DNA of 64,000 nucleotides from an uncultured Lachnospiraceae bacterium. GTDB taxonomy: Bacteria > Bacillota > Clostridia > Lachnospirales > Lachnospiraceae. A program made the position numbers and the translations under genes. Positions 1 through 9,219 of this stretch are shown piece by piece. Location of the stretch: assembly GCA_934351255.1 (NCBI GenBank), contig CAKRJH010000002.1:186001-250000 (forward strand), read 5' to 3'. Position 1 is the first letter of the stretch; each line of letters starts with the position of its first letter. Under the pieces are notes generated by a model, which had not been told where the DNA came from, did no database searches, and worked only from the letters and a program-made list of their open reading frames with translations.

Positions 1-3000
1 AATTCCCTGAACACCTTGTCAAAGCGGATCCGTATCTGTGCAAACTGTTCCTCAAACTGACGGCGCATCTCCTGATCGAGTTCTTCAATAACTCCCTGCA
101 GCACCTCCGCCGCCTTGATCAGATCATCATGCTGCCCTTTCAGCAGGGTATAACGCTCCTCCACTTCCCGGAACTGCTCGATCGCATTGACATTGACATC
201 TCCCAGCGCGCGGATCTGGCTTTTCAGGCCGCTTATCTGCTGTTTCATCTCCGAAACGGTCAGTTCTAGCTGTGTCTTTAACTTCTCCGCTCCATGGTAG
301 GTCAGTTCATACTGTTCCCACATATAGTTCACAGACGTGTCCAGTTTTTCGGACAACTTCTCCTGCTGTGCGTTCAATCGGTAGCACTCTTTGTCCAGTG
401 CCGTCATCTGTGCAGACAGTTTTTCACGCTTATCAAAGAATCCTTTGTGCTGCCGGTTCAATGCCTCGCGGTCTGCCATATCCTGTTCGATCTGGTGTTT
501 CCAGTCCAACGCACTCTGTTTGAGCCGCTCGATCTTTTCTTCCGTCTCAGCAATCTCACGGTGCTTCTGCAGAATCTTCTGTCCGGCCTGTTCCTGTCCC
601 TGCAGCAGTTCCTGTTTCTCATGGGTATACCGCTCCAGTTCTTCCTCGACACGCTGCAGATTCTCCCGCAGGAATCCGTGGCTCTGGGTCTGCGCATTTA
701 ATTTCATCTGCAGTTCATTGGCCTTCTGGGTCAGCGATCTCTGACTGACTCGTTTCTCCTCCAGTTCCTGATTCAACTGATCCATCTGCTCACGGTGCCC
801 CTGACTTTCATTTTCCTGCGCCGAGATCGTCTCCTGCAGACTGGCCAGCATTTTAGACAGGTCATCTTTCTGGGAATCGATCCCTACACTGTCAATACGG
901 ATCTGGTCGAGCTGTTCCTGATTCTTTTTCTGCTCATCCTGTGCTCTCACCAGACGAAGCTTGGCCGTGTTCTGTTTGAGTTCAATCTCCTGACGCAGCT
1001 TCTGGTTACCCTCATAATTACTGCGTACCTGCGCCAGCTCTTTTTCATCCGCAGCCAGCTTGTCATCCACCTGCTGCAGTCTCTGCCGGAGCGTACGTAC
1101 CGTCTCCTCCAGAGTATCCATCTCCCTGCGGCGTCCCAGAAGATTGTTGTTGTTCCGGTAGGCACCACCCGTCATGGAACCTCCCGGATTGATCAGTTCT
1201 CCCTCCTGCGTGACAATTCGCAGGGTGTTGTGGAATTTTCTGGCCAGTGCCAGCGCATGATCGATATGATCTACCACCACAAAACGTCCGAGCAGGTACT
1301 CGACCAGACTGTCATACTTTGGCTCTGCCTCCACCAGGGTGGATCCAAGTCCGATCACCCCCGGCTCCGAGAGCACATTCTGTGCTCTGCCCGCCGGCTT
1401 GGAGTGGATATTGGTCAACGGAAGAAACGTCGCGCGTCCGTAGCGGTTTTTCTTCAGATGCTGGATCATTGCCTTGGCCGTCTGTTCATTGTCCGTGACA
1501 ATATTCTGGATGCTTCCTCCCAACGCGGTCTCAATGGCAATCTCATAATCCTTCTTTACCCGGATGATGTCGGCCACGACCCCGATCACACCCGGATAGC
1601 GGCTCTTTTGTTCCATCACACGGCGGATGCTCTGTCCGAATCCCTCATAGCGTTCCGTCATATTTTTCAGGGAATTGAGTCTGGAATTCTCCATATGGAA
1701 CTGCTGTTGTACCTGTCCATGCTCTTTTTCCAGATTCTGTGTCTCCTGGCGCAGGTGTGCAATGGTCGTGGACAATTCCTTCTGAAGAGCTTCCATGCCT
1801 TGCAGATTGCCCCCCAGTTCTGTGAGAATACTCTCCTGTTTGTCGATTTCTTCCTGGATGACTGCCGCCTCGGACTTATTGGTCAACACGCGCTTTGTCA
1901 GTTCCGCATGTTTCAGGTTCGTCTGTTCTAACAGCGTCTGATACTTCTGCTGTTCCGTCCGGACACTGGACGCCTCCTCCATAGAGTCTAACATCGCGTC
2001 ATTGCATCCGGAGATCTTCAGTTCCAATGCAGTGATCTCGGAGGTTACCCGCTCCACAGCCTTTCCTGCATCTTCAATTTCCTGACGAAGTCCGGTCAAC
2101 TGGCCGTCATACTGTTTCTGTTTGTCACGGTATTCCTGCCTCTGCTGTCTGCATCGGGCGATAGCATCCTCCGCCTGTGCGATCCGCGCATCATATTGCT
2201 GTTCTTCCTGCCTGGCGGTATGGATCTGTTCCTGAAGAAGTCTTACATCGCCCTCCTGCTGATTGACAGACATGTTGGCCGCCGTAAGTTTTCCTCGCTT
2301 TTCCTCCAGGGCATAATCATATTCTTCCAACTGCGCCTCAATGCGCTCATACTCTTCCTTAGTCTTTTCAAAATCTGCGGTTGCCTCCTCCAGATCGTGG
2401 GCAGCCACAGCCTTCTTTTCTTCCATCTGCTCCATCTGTGTATGGAGACTGTCATATTCCTCGAGGAACAGATTGACATCCAGCACTCTCAGTTCATCCC
2501 GGAGTTTCAGGTATTCCTTTGCCTTCTCTGACTGTCTCTGCAGTGGTCCGACCTGTTTTTCCAGTTCAGACAGGATGTCCTCAATACGAACCATATTCTG
2601 CTGCTCCTCGGCCAGATTCTTCTCGGCTGTCGCCTTGCGCTTCTTAAACTTCACTATACCGGCCGCCTCGTCAAAGAGCTCACGCCGTTCATCCGGCTTG
2701 CCGCTGAGGATCTTATCAATCTGTCCCTGTCCAATGATCGAATAGCCCTCTTTTCCAATACCGGTGTCAAACAGCATTTCCTGAATATCGCGCAGACGGC
2801 ACGCAGTTCCATTGAGCAGATACTCACTCTCTCCCGAGCGGTATACTCTTCTGGCAATGGTCACTTCCTCATAGGGAACATTTAATTTGTGATCCTCATT
2901 GTTGATCGTGATCGCCACATAGGCATATCCCATAGGCTTTCTCATCTGCGTGCCCGCAAAGATGACATCCTGCATGTTTGCGCCTCGAAGCTGCTTGGCA

Positions 3001-3155
3001 CTCTGCTCGCCCAACACCCATCGCACCGCATCGGCAACATTACTTTTTCCGGAACCGTTTGGTCCTACGATCGCGGTAATTCCATTATGAAATTCGAAGA
3101 TAAGTTTATTGGCAAATGACTTAAAGCCATGCACCTCCAAGCTCTTTAAATACAT
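1..3155 (-). CDS. smc: Chromosome segregation ATPase SMC (3' end beyond window)
   Basis: Structural maintenance of chromosomes protein, the ATPase core of the bacterial condensin (with ScpA/ScpB) that compacts and separates replicated chromosomes. The reading frame is open through the left edge, giving about 1,051 of the roughly 1,180-1,190 residues usual for the family. The N-terminal head has Walker A GPNGSGKSN at residues 31-39. Long heptad-rich arms flank a hinge at about residues 515-660 that contains NPGGSMTGG. The C-terminal head half, with the ABC signature and Walker B, is missing only because the window ends. The ATG at 3155 gives the canonical MYLKSLEVHGFKSF start. It lies 20 bases downstream of rnc, the usual rnc-smc order. 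Confidence 0.97.
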   Translation of the reverse strand, partial: MYLKSLEVHGFKSFANKLIFEFHNGITAIVGPNGSGKSNVADAVRWVLGEQSAKQLRGANMQDVIFAGTQMRKPMGYAYVAITINNEDHKLNVPYEEVTIARRVYRSGESEYLLNGTACRLRDIQEMLFDTGIGKEGYSIIGQGQIDKILSGKPDERRELFDEAAGIVKFKKRKATAEKNLAEEQQNMVRIEDILSELEKQVGPLQRQSEKAKEYLKLRDELRVLDVNLFLEEYDSLHTQMEQMEEKKAVAAHDLEEATADFEKTKEEYERIEAQLEEYDYALEEKRGKLTAANMSVNQQEGDVRLLQEQIHTARQEEQQYDARIAQAEDAIARCRQQRQEYRDKQKQYDGQLTGLRQEIEDAGKAVERVTSEITALELKISGCNDAMLDSMEEASSVRTEQQKYQTLLEQTNLKHAELTKRVLTNKSEAAVIQEEIDKQESILTELGGNLQGMEALQKELSTTIAHLRQETQNLEKEHGQVQQQFHMENSRLNSLKNMTERYEGFGQSIRRVMEQKSRYPGVIGVVADIIRVKKDYEIAIETALGGSIQNIVTDNEQTAKAMIQHLKKNRYGRATFLPLTNIHSKPAGRAQNVLSEPGVIGLGSTLVEAEPKYDSLVEYLLGRFVVVDHIDHALALARKFHNTLRIVTQEGELINPGGSMTGGAYRNNNNLLGRRREMDTLEETVRTLRQRLQQVDDKLAADEKELAQVRSNYEGNQKLRQEIELKQNTAKLRLVRAQDEQKKNQEQLDQIRIDSVGIDSQKDDLSKMLASLQETISAQENESQGHREQMDQLNQELEEKRVSQRSLTQKANELQMKLNAQTQSHGFLRENLQRVEEELERYTHEKQELLQGQEQAGQKILQKHREIAETEEKIERLKQSALDWKHQIEQDMADREALNRQHKGFFDKREKLSAQMTALDKECYRLNAQQEKLSEKLDTSVNYMWEQYELTYHGAEKLKTQLELTVSEMKQQISGLKSQIRALGDVNVNAIEQFREVEERYTLLKGQHDDLIKAAEVLQGVIEELDQEMRRQFEEQFAQIRIRFDKVFRE

Positions 3156-3175
3156 GTTTCACCTCATTGTCTGCG

Positions 3176-3898
3176 CTACTGCTGCTTTTTCTTCTGTTCC
3201 TGCGCTTTGACACCCATCCGCAGGATTGCCTGATAGGCTGCCGCCTGTTCGGCCTTTTTCTTGGTCTGTCCGGTGGCCACGGCCATCTGCTCACCGTCCA
3301 CGATTACTGCCATCGTATATTTCTTGCAGTGATCCGGCCCGGATTCCTCCAGGAGCTGATATTCCAGCACAGATCCCTCATGGCTCTGCACGATCTCCTG
3401 CAGGATCGTCTTGCTGTCATAAAACAGCGCCTTGTTCTCAATATCCTGTAAGATATGATGCTCAATATAGGACTTGGCCGCATCAAATCCTCCGTCCAGG
3501 TATACAGCACCGATCGTCGCCTCCAGCGCATCCGATAAAATAGAGTCTCTCTCTCTTCCTCCGGTCTGATCTTCGCCCTTGCCCAGCAAAAGATACTCTC
3601 CCAGATGGATCTCGCGGGCGCACAGCGCCAGCGTTGGCTCACAGACATAACTTGCCCTCTTTCTGGTCATCTCTCCCTCCGGCATCCGCGGATGATCGTG
3701 AAAGATCCAGGTACTGGATACCAGTTCCAGCACAGCATCCCCAAGAAACTCCAGCCGCTCATTGCACCGGTGCTTTTCCCATCGTTTTTCATTGGAATAG
3801 GAACTGTGTGTCAGGGCAGTGCTTATGAGATTCTTGTCTTGGAATACATATCCCACCTCCTGCTCGAACGCTGCGATCATTTCCTTTTTCATGCGCAC
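3176..3898 (-). CDS. rnc: Ribonuclease III
   Basis: Double-strand-specific endoribonuclease that processes rRNA precursors and structured RNAs as a homodimer. 240 residues, normal length. The RNase III signature ERLEFLGDAVLEL is at residues 47-59, with its catalytic acidic residues, and a second acidic site lies near DALEATIGAVYLDGG. A double-stranded-RNA-binding domain occupies about residues 163-232, ending in a Lys/Gln-rich tail. The first codon here is GTG, 5 bases after an AAAGGAGG site inside the end of the upstream carrier-protein gene; an ATG two codons later (3892) is an equally plausible start. One base separates it from the upstream stop, so the genes are probably translationally coupled. 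Confidence 0.96.
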   Translation of the reverse strand: MRMKKEMIAAFEQEVGYVFQDKNLISTALTHSSYSNEKRWEKHRCNERLEFLGDAVLELVSSTWIFHDHPRMPEGEMTRKRASYVCEPTLALCAREIHLGEYLLLGKGEDQTGGRERDSILSDALEATIGAVYLDGGFDAAKSYIEHHILQDIENKALFYDSKTILQEIVQSHEGSVLEYQLLEESGPDHCKKYTMAVIVDGEQMAVATGQTKKKAEQAAAYQAILRMGVKAQEQKKKQQ

Positions 3899-3899
3899 T

Positions 3900-4124
3900 T
3901 CAACCTCCTTTTACCGTCTGCCACACGTCTTCGACCGTCTCCCAGTCTGCCATATCCTCCCGGCGGATCACAACCTCAAAATACCGTTCCAGTTCTAAAA
4001 CCAGTTCAAATACACTGCAGTCATCCATCCCCAGATCCGCAAACAGATTCCGCTCCGGTGCGATCATCCCCGGTTCGATCCCGGTCATCTTCGAGATCAT
4101 CTCCTGTACTTTCTGAAACTCCAT
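3900..4124 (-). CDS. Acyl carrier protein-like, modification serine missing
   Basis: 74-residue protein of the acyl carrier fold, lying between plsX and rnc where acpP normally sits. The hydrophobic pattern of the four-helix fold is intact, with the stretch LFADLGMDDCSVFELVLEL matching the region around the phosphopantetheine site. A gapless alignment to the family pattern LGADSLDTVELV puts an aspartate where the Ser that carries 4'-phosphopantetheine should be; a Ser occurs two residues later, after Cys. The codons (GAT GAC TGC AGT) are clear. Either the protein is not phosphopantetheinylated, or the helix register is shifted. A working AcpP may be encoded elsewhere. It is translated from GGAGAGG upstream of ATG 4124. 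Confidence 0.85.
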   Translation of the reverse strand: MEFQKVQEMISKMTGIEPGMIAPERNLFADLGMDDCSVFELVLELERYFEVVIRREDMADWETVEDVWQTVKGG

Positions 4125-4141
4125 AGGACCTCTCCTGTCAT

Positions 4142-5167
4142 CTACTCACTCTTGGTCTCTGTCTTTACCACCAGATTCTCTTTGATCTGGTCATTGATAT
4201 GCTGCTCCCCGAAGGTCACACACTGCTTGATTGCCGTAGAGATCTCCCTGGCAGAGGAACTTCCATGTGCCTTTACCACCAGCCCTTTGAGTCCGAGCAT
4301 CGGCGCACCGCCATACTCGGAGGCATCAAAGCTCTTGAGCGTCTTCTTGAGTGCCGGCTTGATCAGGATACCGCCGATCTTACTGCGAAGGCTCGTCATA
4401 AGTCCCTGTTTTACTTTGCCGATCAAAGCAGATCCCAGCCCCTCATACAGTTTTAAGATCACATTGCCGGTAAACGCCTCACAGACAATGACATCAGCAG
4501 CCCCCTTTGGAATATCTCTTCCCTCTATGGAACCGATGAAATTGATATCTTTACATTCCTTTAGAAGTGGATATGTCTCCTTGACCAGAGCATTTCCCTT
4601 CTCCTCCTCGGCACCGATATTGACGATCGCCACCCTCGGGTTTTCCAGTCCCATGACGTTCTTCATATAGATGGAACCCATCTGTGCGAACTGTACCAGC
4701 ATGTTTGGTCTGGCATCCACATTGGCTCCGCAGTCAATCAGCAGGGACACGCCGTCCACCGTCGGTATCAGCGGGGCAAGTGGGGATCTCTCCACTCCTT
4801 TGATCCTTCCCACGACCATCTGGCCTCCTACCAGCACAGCTCCGGTACTGCCTGCAGACACAAACGCATCGGCCTTTCCCTCTTTTAACAGCTTCATACC
4901 GACCACAATGGAGGAATCCTTCTTTTTGCGGATTGCCTGAACCGGCGGCTCATCAAAGCCAATGACATCCTGTGCCGGTACAATCTCGATCCGGCTCTCA
5001 TCAACCGTATATTTTGCAAGTTCCCCGCGGATCTCGTTCTCACGGCCCACCAGGAACAATTTTACATTCTGTGTATCTTCAAGTACCTTGACTGCACCTT
5101 CGATCGGTACGGCCGGTGCATAATCTCCACCCATGGCATCCAATACAATCTTTATCATCTCACTCAT
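4142..5167 (-). CDS. plsX: Phosphate acyltransferase PlsX
   Basis: Converts acyl-ACP and orthophosphate to acyl-phosphate, the donor for PlsY in phosphatidic acid synthesis. 341 residues, full length, starting with the conserved KIVLDAMGGDYAP. The internal stretch with GADVIVCEAFTGNV-type sequence (here AADVIVCEAFTGNV) and DCGANVDARP are family hallmarks. First gene of the plsX - carrier protein - rnc - smc run, with a good sigma-A-type promoter about 75 bases upstream. The rpmF (L32) and DUF177 genes that often precede plsX in Firmicutes are absent; the upstream neighbour is the end of the S1 gene and its terminator. Confidence 0.97.
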   Translation of the reverse strand: MSEMIKIVLDAMGGDYAPAVPIEGAVKVLEDTQNVKLFLVGRENEIRGELAKYTVDESRIEIVPAQDVIGFDEPPVQAIRKKKDSSIVVGMKLLKEGKADAFVSAGSTGAVLVGGQMVVGRIKGVERSPLAPLIPTVDGVSLLIDCGANVDARPNMLVQFAQMGSIYMKNVMGLENPRVAIVNIGAEEEKGNALVKETYPLLKECKDINFIGSIEGRDIPKGAADVIVCEAFTGNVILKLYEGLGSALIGKVKQGLMTSLRSKIGGILIKPALKKTLKSFDASEYGGAPMLGLKGLVVKAHGSSSAREISTAIKQCVTFGEQHINDQIKENLVVKTETKSE

Positions 5168-5241
5168 ATCTGCATACCCTCCATGTTCTTCACTTGCTTA
5201 CTGGGCGCACTTATCCATCAAAGCACACGCATACAGATTAT

Positions 5242-5270
5242 ATTGTATACAAAAACAGTATATATTGCAA
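5242..5270 (-). promoter_or_regulatory. Promoter of the plsX operon
   Basis: On the minus strand TTGCAA and TACAAT are separated by 17 bases, a close match to the sigma-A consensus. An overlapping TATAAT at 5238-5243 could serve as an alternative -10. It lies between the S1 terminator and plsX. Confidence 0.6.
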
Positions 5271-5319
5271 GTTTGAGATATTTTTTGCAGTGCCCACATC
5301 CACCGGATTTCCTATAAAC

Positions 5320-5352
5320 AAAAAAAGAACCATCTCATACCGAGATGGTTCT
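5320..5352 (-). terminator. Rho-independent terminator after the S1 gene
   Basis: Perfect 11-base-pair stem AGAACCATCTC / GAGATGGTTCT with a 5-base loop, followed on the minus strand by a run of T. It closes the long dnaG-to-S1 transcription unit. Confidence 0.9.
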
Positions 5353-5385
5353 CTGATTATTCCTATCATCGAAAGTTGCTTTGGA

Positions 5386-6477
5386 TTACTCTTCCTCCGC
5401 AGAAACTTCCTGTGGCTCATCGTTTAACAGAGCCTTCATGCTCAGGCTGATCTTGTGGTCAGCGTTGTTGAAATCAACAACCTTTGCCTCGATCTCCTGT
5501 CCAACCTTTAATACATCAGATGGCTTGTCAACATGCTCACGTGAAATCTGGGATACATGTAACAGAGCATCTACGCCCGGCTCTAACTCGATGAATGCAC
5601 CGAAGTCAGCCATACGTGCAACCTTACCGGTTACGATAGAACCTGTGCCATACTTGGACTCTGCGTCAAGCCATGGGTTCTGATCCTCAAACTTCAGGCT
5701 CAGTGCGATCTTATCTTCCTTGATATCCTTGATCAGGACCTTTGTCTTGTCTCCAACCTTGAATACCTTCTTAGGATTCTCAACACGTCCCCAGGACATC
5801 TCAGAGATGTGTAACAGACCATCTGCACCACCGAGATCGATGAATGCACCGAAGTCTGTCAGGTTCTTTACAACACCCTCTACCACATCGCCAACTTTGA
5901 TTCTGGCAAAGAGCTCTTCCTGCATCTTCTTCTTCTCAGCAACCAATAACTGCTTTCTGTCACCGATGATTCTTCTCTTCTTAGGATTGAACTCAGTTAC
6001 AACGAACTCAATCTCCTGTCCAGCATACTTGGACAGATCTCTCTCATAACTGTCTGATACCAGGCTGGCTGGGATGAAGATCTTAGTCTCATCTACAACT
6101 ACACTTAATCCACCGGTAAGAACAGCTGCAACCGGAGCCTTGAGGATCTCATGATTCTCAAACGCTTCTCTGATGCGCTCGTTGCTCTTCTCCATCGCAA
6201 GGCGCTTATAAGTAAGAAGTACCTGACCCTCGCCATCGTTAACCTTTAACACTTTGGCTTTCATCACGTCGCCTTCTTTAACAAAATCTCTCAGATCAAT
6301 ACCAGACTGATTGCTGTATTCATTACGATTAATGATACCGTCAGCCTTGTAACCGATGTTCAGAACGATTTCATCTTCTTTAACGCTGATAACTGTCCCT
6401 TCTACAATCTCTCCATTGTGGATTGTTACTAATGTTTCTTCCAACATCTGTTCAAATTCATTGTTCACTTCTGACAT
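5386..6477 (-). CDS. S1-like RNA-binding protein, four S1 domains
   Basis: 363-residue protein with four S1 OB-fold domains at about residues 21-90, 107-172, 193-260 and 278-347, comparable to B. subtilis YpfD and shorter than the six-domain RpsA of proteobacteria. The third and fourth domains carry the typical GAFIDL and GAFIEL strands. It probably assists mRNA binding by the ribosome or other RNA metabolism. The frame stays open further upstream, but the start is set by ATG 6477, which has a strong AAGGAGG site about 8-9 bases before it and gives MSEVNNEF. This start lies 20 bases inside ispH, in another frame. The tail is acidic (EVSAEEE). Confidence 0.93.
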   Translation of the reverse strand: MSEVNNEFEQMLEETLVTIHNGEIVEGTVISVKEDEIVLNIGYKADGIINRNEYSNQSGIDLRDFVKEGDVMKAKVLKVNDGEGQVLLTYKRLAMEKSNERIREAFENHEILKAPVAAVLTGGLSVVVDETKIFIPASLVSDSYERDLSKYAGQEIEFVVTEFNPKKRRIIGDRKQLLVAEKKKMQEELFARIKVGDVVEGVVKNLTDFGAFIDLGGADGLLHISEMSWGRVENPKKVFKVGDKTKVLIKDIKEDKIALSLKFEDQNPWLDAESKYGTGSIVTGKVARMADFGAFIELEPGVDALLHVSQISREHVDKPSDVLKVGQEIEAKVVDFNNADHKISLSMKALLNDEPQEVSAEEE

Positions 6478-7309
6478 ATGATTGAACCTCCTTAATAATA
6501 GTATTTGGGGTTGAGGCCCCTGCAGTAATACCCACGCTACAAATAGATTGAAAAAGTTCCAAATCCAAGTCATCGAGTGTCTGTATGAAATACGTATTCG
6601 GACACTCTTTGCTGCATATCTCATACAGCTTCTGTGTGTTCGAACTATGTCTTCCACCAATTACTAACATCGCATCGGACTGTCTGGCAATCTCACAAGC
6701 CTCTGTCTGACGCTCTTCAGTAGCGTTGCAAATTGTATTCATAACAATCCTATCATAACCCTTTTTTTCAAAAATTTCAACAATATTATTGAATTTCTTG
6801 TAATTAAATGTCGTCTGTGACACAATGCACACTCTGCGGCGGTCCTCTCTGTCACAGAACAGGGCGGCTTCCTCCTCGCTTTCAAGGACGACCGCCGGGG
6901 TCTTTGACCACCCCTGGATCCCCTCTACCTCTGGATGATTGCGGTTTCCGATGATTATGATCTGATCGCCCTGCTCCGATCTTTCCCGCACGATCCGATG
7001 GATCTTGCTCACAAACGGACAGGTGGCATCCACAACCTTCACGCCGTAGGATTCCAGTTCGTCATATACCTGTTTCTCCACCCCATGGGAGCGGATGATC
7101 ACAGTGGCATCCGGCTCATCCTTCACCTCGGCAGGAGACCCGATCACATGGACACCGTGGCGTTCCATATCCTCTACCACCTGTTCATTGTGGATGATCG
7201 GTCCCAGCGTATAGACATGCCCACCGTTCTCTGCCTCCCGGTACACCATATCCACCGCGCGCTTTACTCCGAAGCAGAATCCCGCACTTTTCGCTACTGT
7301 TACCTTCAT
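6458..7309 (-). CDS. ispH: 4-hydroxy-3-methylbut-2-enyl diphosphate reductase
   Basis: Last enzyme of the MEP isoprenoid pathway; reduces HMBPP to IPP and DMAPP with a [4Fe-4S] cluster. 283 residues. The three cluster cysteines are visible: C12 in GFCFGVKRAV, C97 in VDATCPFV and C194 in NTICNATEERQ. Substrate-binding histidines fall in IIHNEQVV (H40), RSHGV (H75) and NHPEVEG (H125). Its ATG overlaps the stop of cmk by 4 bases and its 3' end overlaps the S1 gene by 20 bases. In many Clostridia the IspH and S1 proteins are fused; here they are separate but overlapping genes. Confidence 0.97.
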   Translation of the reverse strand: MKVTVAKSAGFCFGVKRAVDMVYREAENGGHVYTLGPIIHNEQVVEDMERHGVHVIGSPAEVKDEPDATVIIRSHGVEKQVYDELESYGVKVVDATCPFVSKIHRIVRERSEQGDQIIIIGNRNHPEVEGIQGWSKTPAVVLESEEEAALFCDREDRRRVCIVSQTTFNYKKFNNIVEIFEKKGYDRIVMNTICNATEERQTEACEIARQSDAMLVIGGRHSSNTQKLYEICSKECPNTYFIQTLDDLDLELFQSICSVGITAGASTPNTIIKEVQSYVRSEQ

Positions 7310-7971
7310 GCCTTCTTCTCCTCAAAGATCCGGATGATCTCCTCGACCACCTCCTTGATCGTCATGTCGGAGGAATCCACCAGCACGGCATCCTCGGCCT
7401 GACACAGCGGAGAGACCTCACGGTGCATATCCTGATAATCCCTCTTCTCAATATCAGCCTCGATCTCTGAGAGATCTGCCTGCATGCCCTTTTCGATCTG
7501 CTCCTTATAACGTCTTGTGGCACGCTCCTTCACGCTGGCCGTCAGATAGATCTTGGCGTCAGCATCCGGAAGGACACAGGTCCCAATGTCCCTTCCATCC
7601 ATGATCACATTCTGCTCTGCGGCAAGCTGCTTTTGCAGGCTGACCAGTTTCTCCCGCACCTTTGGATACTGTGACACCTTCGATGTCATCAAGCTGACCT
7701 GCTCGGTGCGGATATAGGCGTTGACATTCTCCCCGTTGAGAAGCACCTGCTGCTCACCGTCCTGGTACTCGATGGTAACCCGGATGTCCGGACATGCCGC
7801 CTCAACCGCCTGCTGATCCTCACTGCTGATGTCATGCTGCAGAAAATAATATGCCATCGCGCGGTACATCGCTCCTGTATCTACATAGACAAAGCCAAGT
7901 TCTGCCGCCACTTTTCTGGCAATAGTGCTCTTGCCGGCTCCCGCCGGACCATCAATCGCAATATTATACAT
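7306..7971 (-). CDS. cmk: Cytidylate kinase
   Basis: Phosphorylates CMP/dCMP to the diphosphates. 221 residues, full length. The P-loop GPAGAGKST is at residues 8-16, followed by VDTGAMYRA, and the family motif DGRDIGTCVLPDA for nucleotide binding is present. The lid region is Arg-rich (ERATRRYKEQ). Cmk-ispH-S1 is a conserved Firmicutes cluster; the 4-base overlap with ispH implies coupled translation. Confidence 0.97.
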   Translation of the reverse strand: MYNIAIDGPAGAGKSTIARKVAAELGFVYVDTGAMYRAMAYYFLQHDISSEDQQAVEAACPDIRVTIEYQDGEQQVLLNGENVNAYIRTEQVSLMTSKVSQYPKVREKLVSLQKQLAAEQNVIMDGRDIGTCVLPDADAKIYLTASVKERATRRYKEQIEKGMQADLSEIEADIEKRDYQDMHREVSPLCQAEDAVLVDSSDMTIKEVVEEIIRIFEEKKA

Positions 7972-7992
7972 ATCACTCGTTTCCTTTCCATG

Positions 7993-9219
7993 TTATGAAA
8001 TTGAGATTCCTGCGAGATACCCGGTCGACCAGGCAATCTGCAGATTATATCCTCCGGTCACCGCATCCAGATCCAGCACCTCGCCCGCAAAATACAGGCC
8101 CGGAAGCCGCTTGGACTGCATGGTCGCCGGATCCACATCCCGGACACTGACTCCGCCGTGGGTGATGATCGCCTCATTGTATCCACGAGGCCCGGCCACG
8201 GTCAGTCTGAAATGCTTGATCAGATTGCAGAGTGCGGCTCTCTCCTGTCTGGTCACGCTGTTGACCGGCTTGTCCGGATCGATCCGGCTCAATAAGACGA
8301 TCTCAGGAACCATCTTGGCAGGAAGAAGTCTGCCCAGAGAATTCTTGAAATGCATATTGGGTGCCGCTGCAAAGTCACGCAGGATCCTCTCGTCAAGCTG
8401 CTTCTCGGACAATGCCGGTTTCATGTCGATCTCCAGTTCGATACGTTTGGCGGACAGCCCTGCCAGTATGGTACTGGCAGACAGAACCAGAGGACCGCTC
8501 ACTCCAAAATGGGTAAACAGCATCTCCCCCTGCTCCCGGAACTTCAGGTTCCCGTCCGCGTACATGGAGAGCAGCACATTGCGCAGGGAAAGTCCCTGCA
8601 TCCTTGCCGCAGCGTCCTCACAGACATTCATCGGCACAAGGCTTGGCACGGGTTTCACCATGTGATGCCCGGTCTTCTCTGCCATCTGATATCCATCTCC
8701 GGTGCTTCCCGTGGATGGATAGGAAAGGCCTCCTGTCGCCACCACCACTGCCTGCGCCGGAATCATCGTTCCGTCCTCCAGCATGACACCGCTCACGTGT
8801 CCATCCTGCCGACACACCTCGGCCACCCTGGTATCGAGACGCACCTCTACGCCCCGTTTCTTCATGGCATCCCGCAGGGTATCGATCACATCAAAGGAAC
8901 GATCCGATTCGGGGAACACACGGTTTCCCCTCTCCGTCTTCAGTCTCAGTCCCTCGTCCTCCAGAAACTGCATCATGCGCTGGCTGTCAAAGCTGTAGAA
9001 CGCACTGTACAAAAACTTTGGATTGCTCACAGTATGGTTCAGCAGATTTTCCACATCACTGTCATTGGTGACATTACAGCGGCCTTTTCCCGTGATCACC
9101 AGCTTTTTGCCAAGTCGTCCGTTCTTCTCGAGCACGGTCACCCGGTGTCCGATATCTGCCGCACTGATGGCTGCCATCATCCCCGCGGCCCCGCCGCCTA
9201 TTACGATCACTTTGCTCAT
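7993..9219 (-). CDS. HI0933-like FAD-dependent oxidoreductase
   Basis: 408-residue flavoprotein of the HI0933/YhiN/BaiN family. The N-terminal dinucleotide-binding motif is VIGGGAAGMMAA, followed by the family signature KLVITGKGRCNVTN. The C-terminal FAD motif ends in GLYFAGEVLDLDAVTGGYNLQ, near residues 378-398. Members are annotated as NAD(P)/FAD-dependent oxidoreductases; one bile-acid-converting clostridial homologue is named BaiN, but nothing here shows bile acid activity. The ATG shares one base with the pgsA stop. Confidence 0.9.
   Translation of the reverse strand: MSKVIVIGGGAAGMMAAISAADIGHRVTVLEKNGRLGKKLVITGKGRCNVTNDSDVENLLNHTVSNPKFLYSAFYSFDSQRMMQFLEDEGLRLKTERGNRVFPESDRSFDVIDTLRDAMKKRGVEVRLDTRVAEVCRQDGHVSGVMLEDGTMIPAQAVVVATGGLSYPSTGSTGDGYQMAEKTGHHMVKPVPSLVPMNVCEDAAARMQGLSLRNVLLSMYADGNLKFREQGEMLFTHFGVSGPLVLSASTILAGLSAKRIELEIDMKPALSEKQLDERILRDFAAAPNMHFKNSLGRLLPAKMVPEIVLLSRIDPDKPVNSVTRQERAALCNLIKHFRLTVAGPRGYNEAIITHGGVSVRDVDPATMQSKRLPGLYFAGEVLDLDAVTGGYNLQIAWSTGYLAGISIS

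Noticed and set aside
6478..6660. Extending the S1 protein upstream through ispH
   Set aside because: The extra 61 residues read ispH codons in a shifted frame; a strong ribosome site supports ATG 6477.
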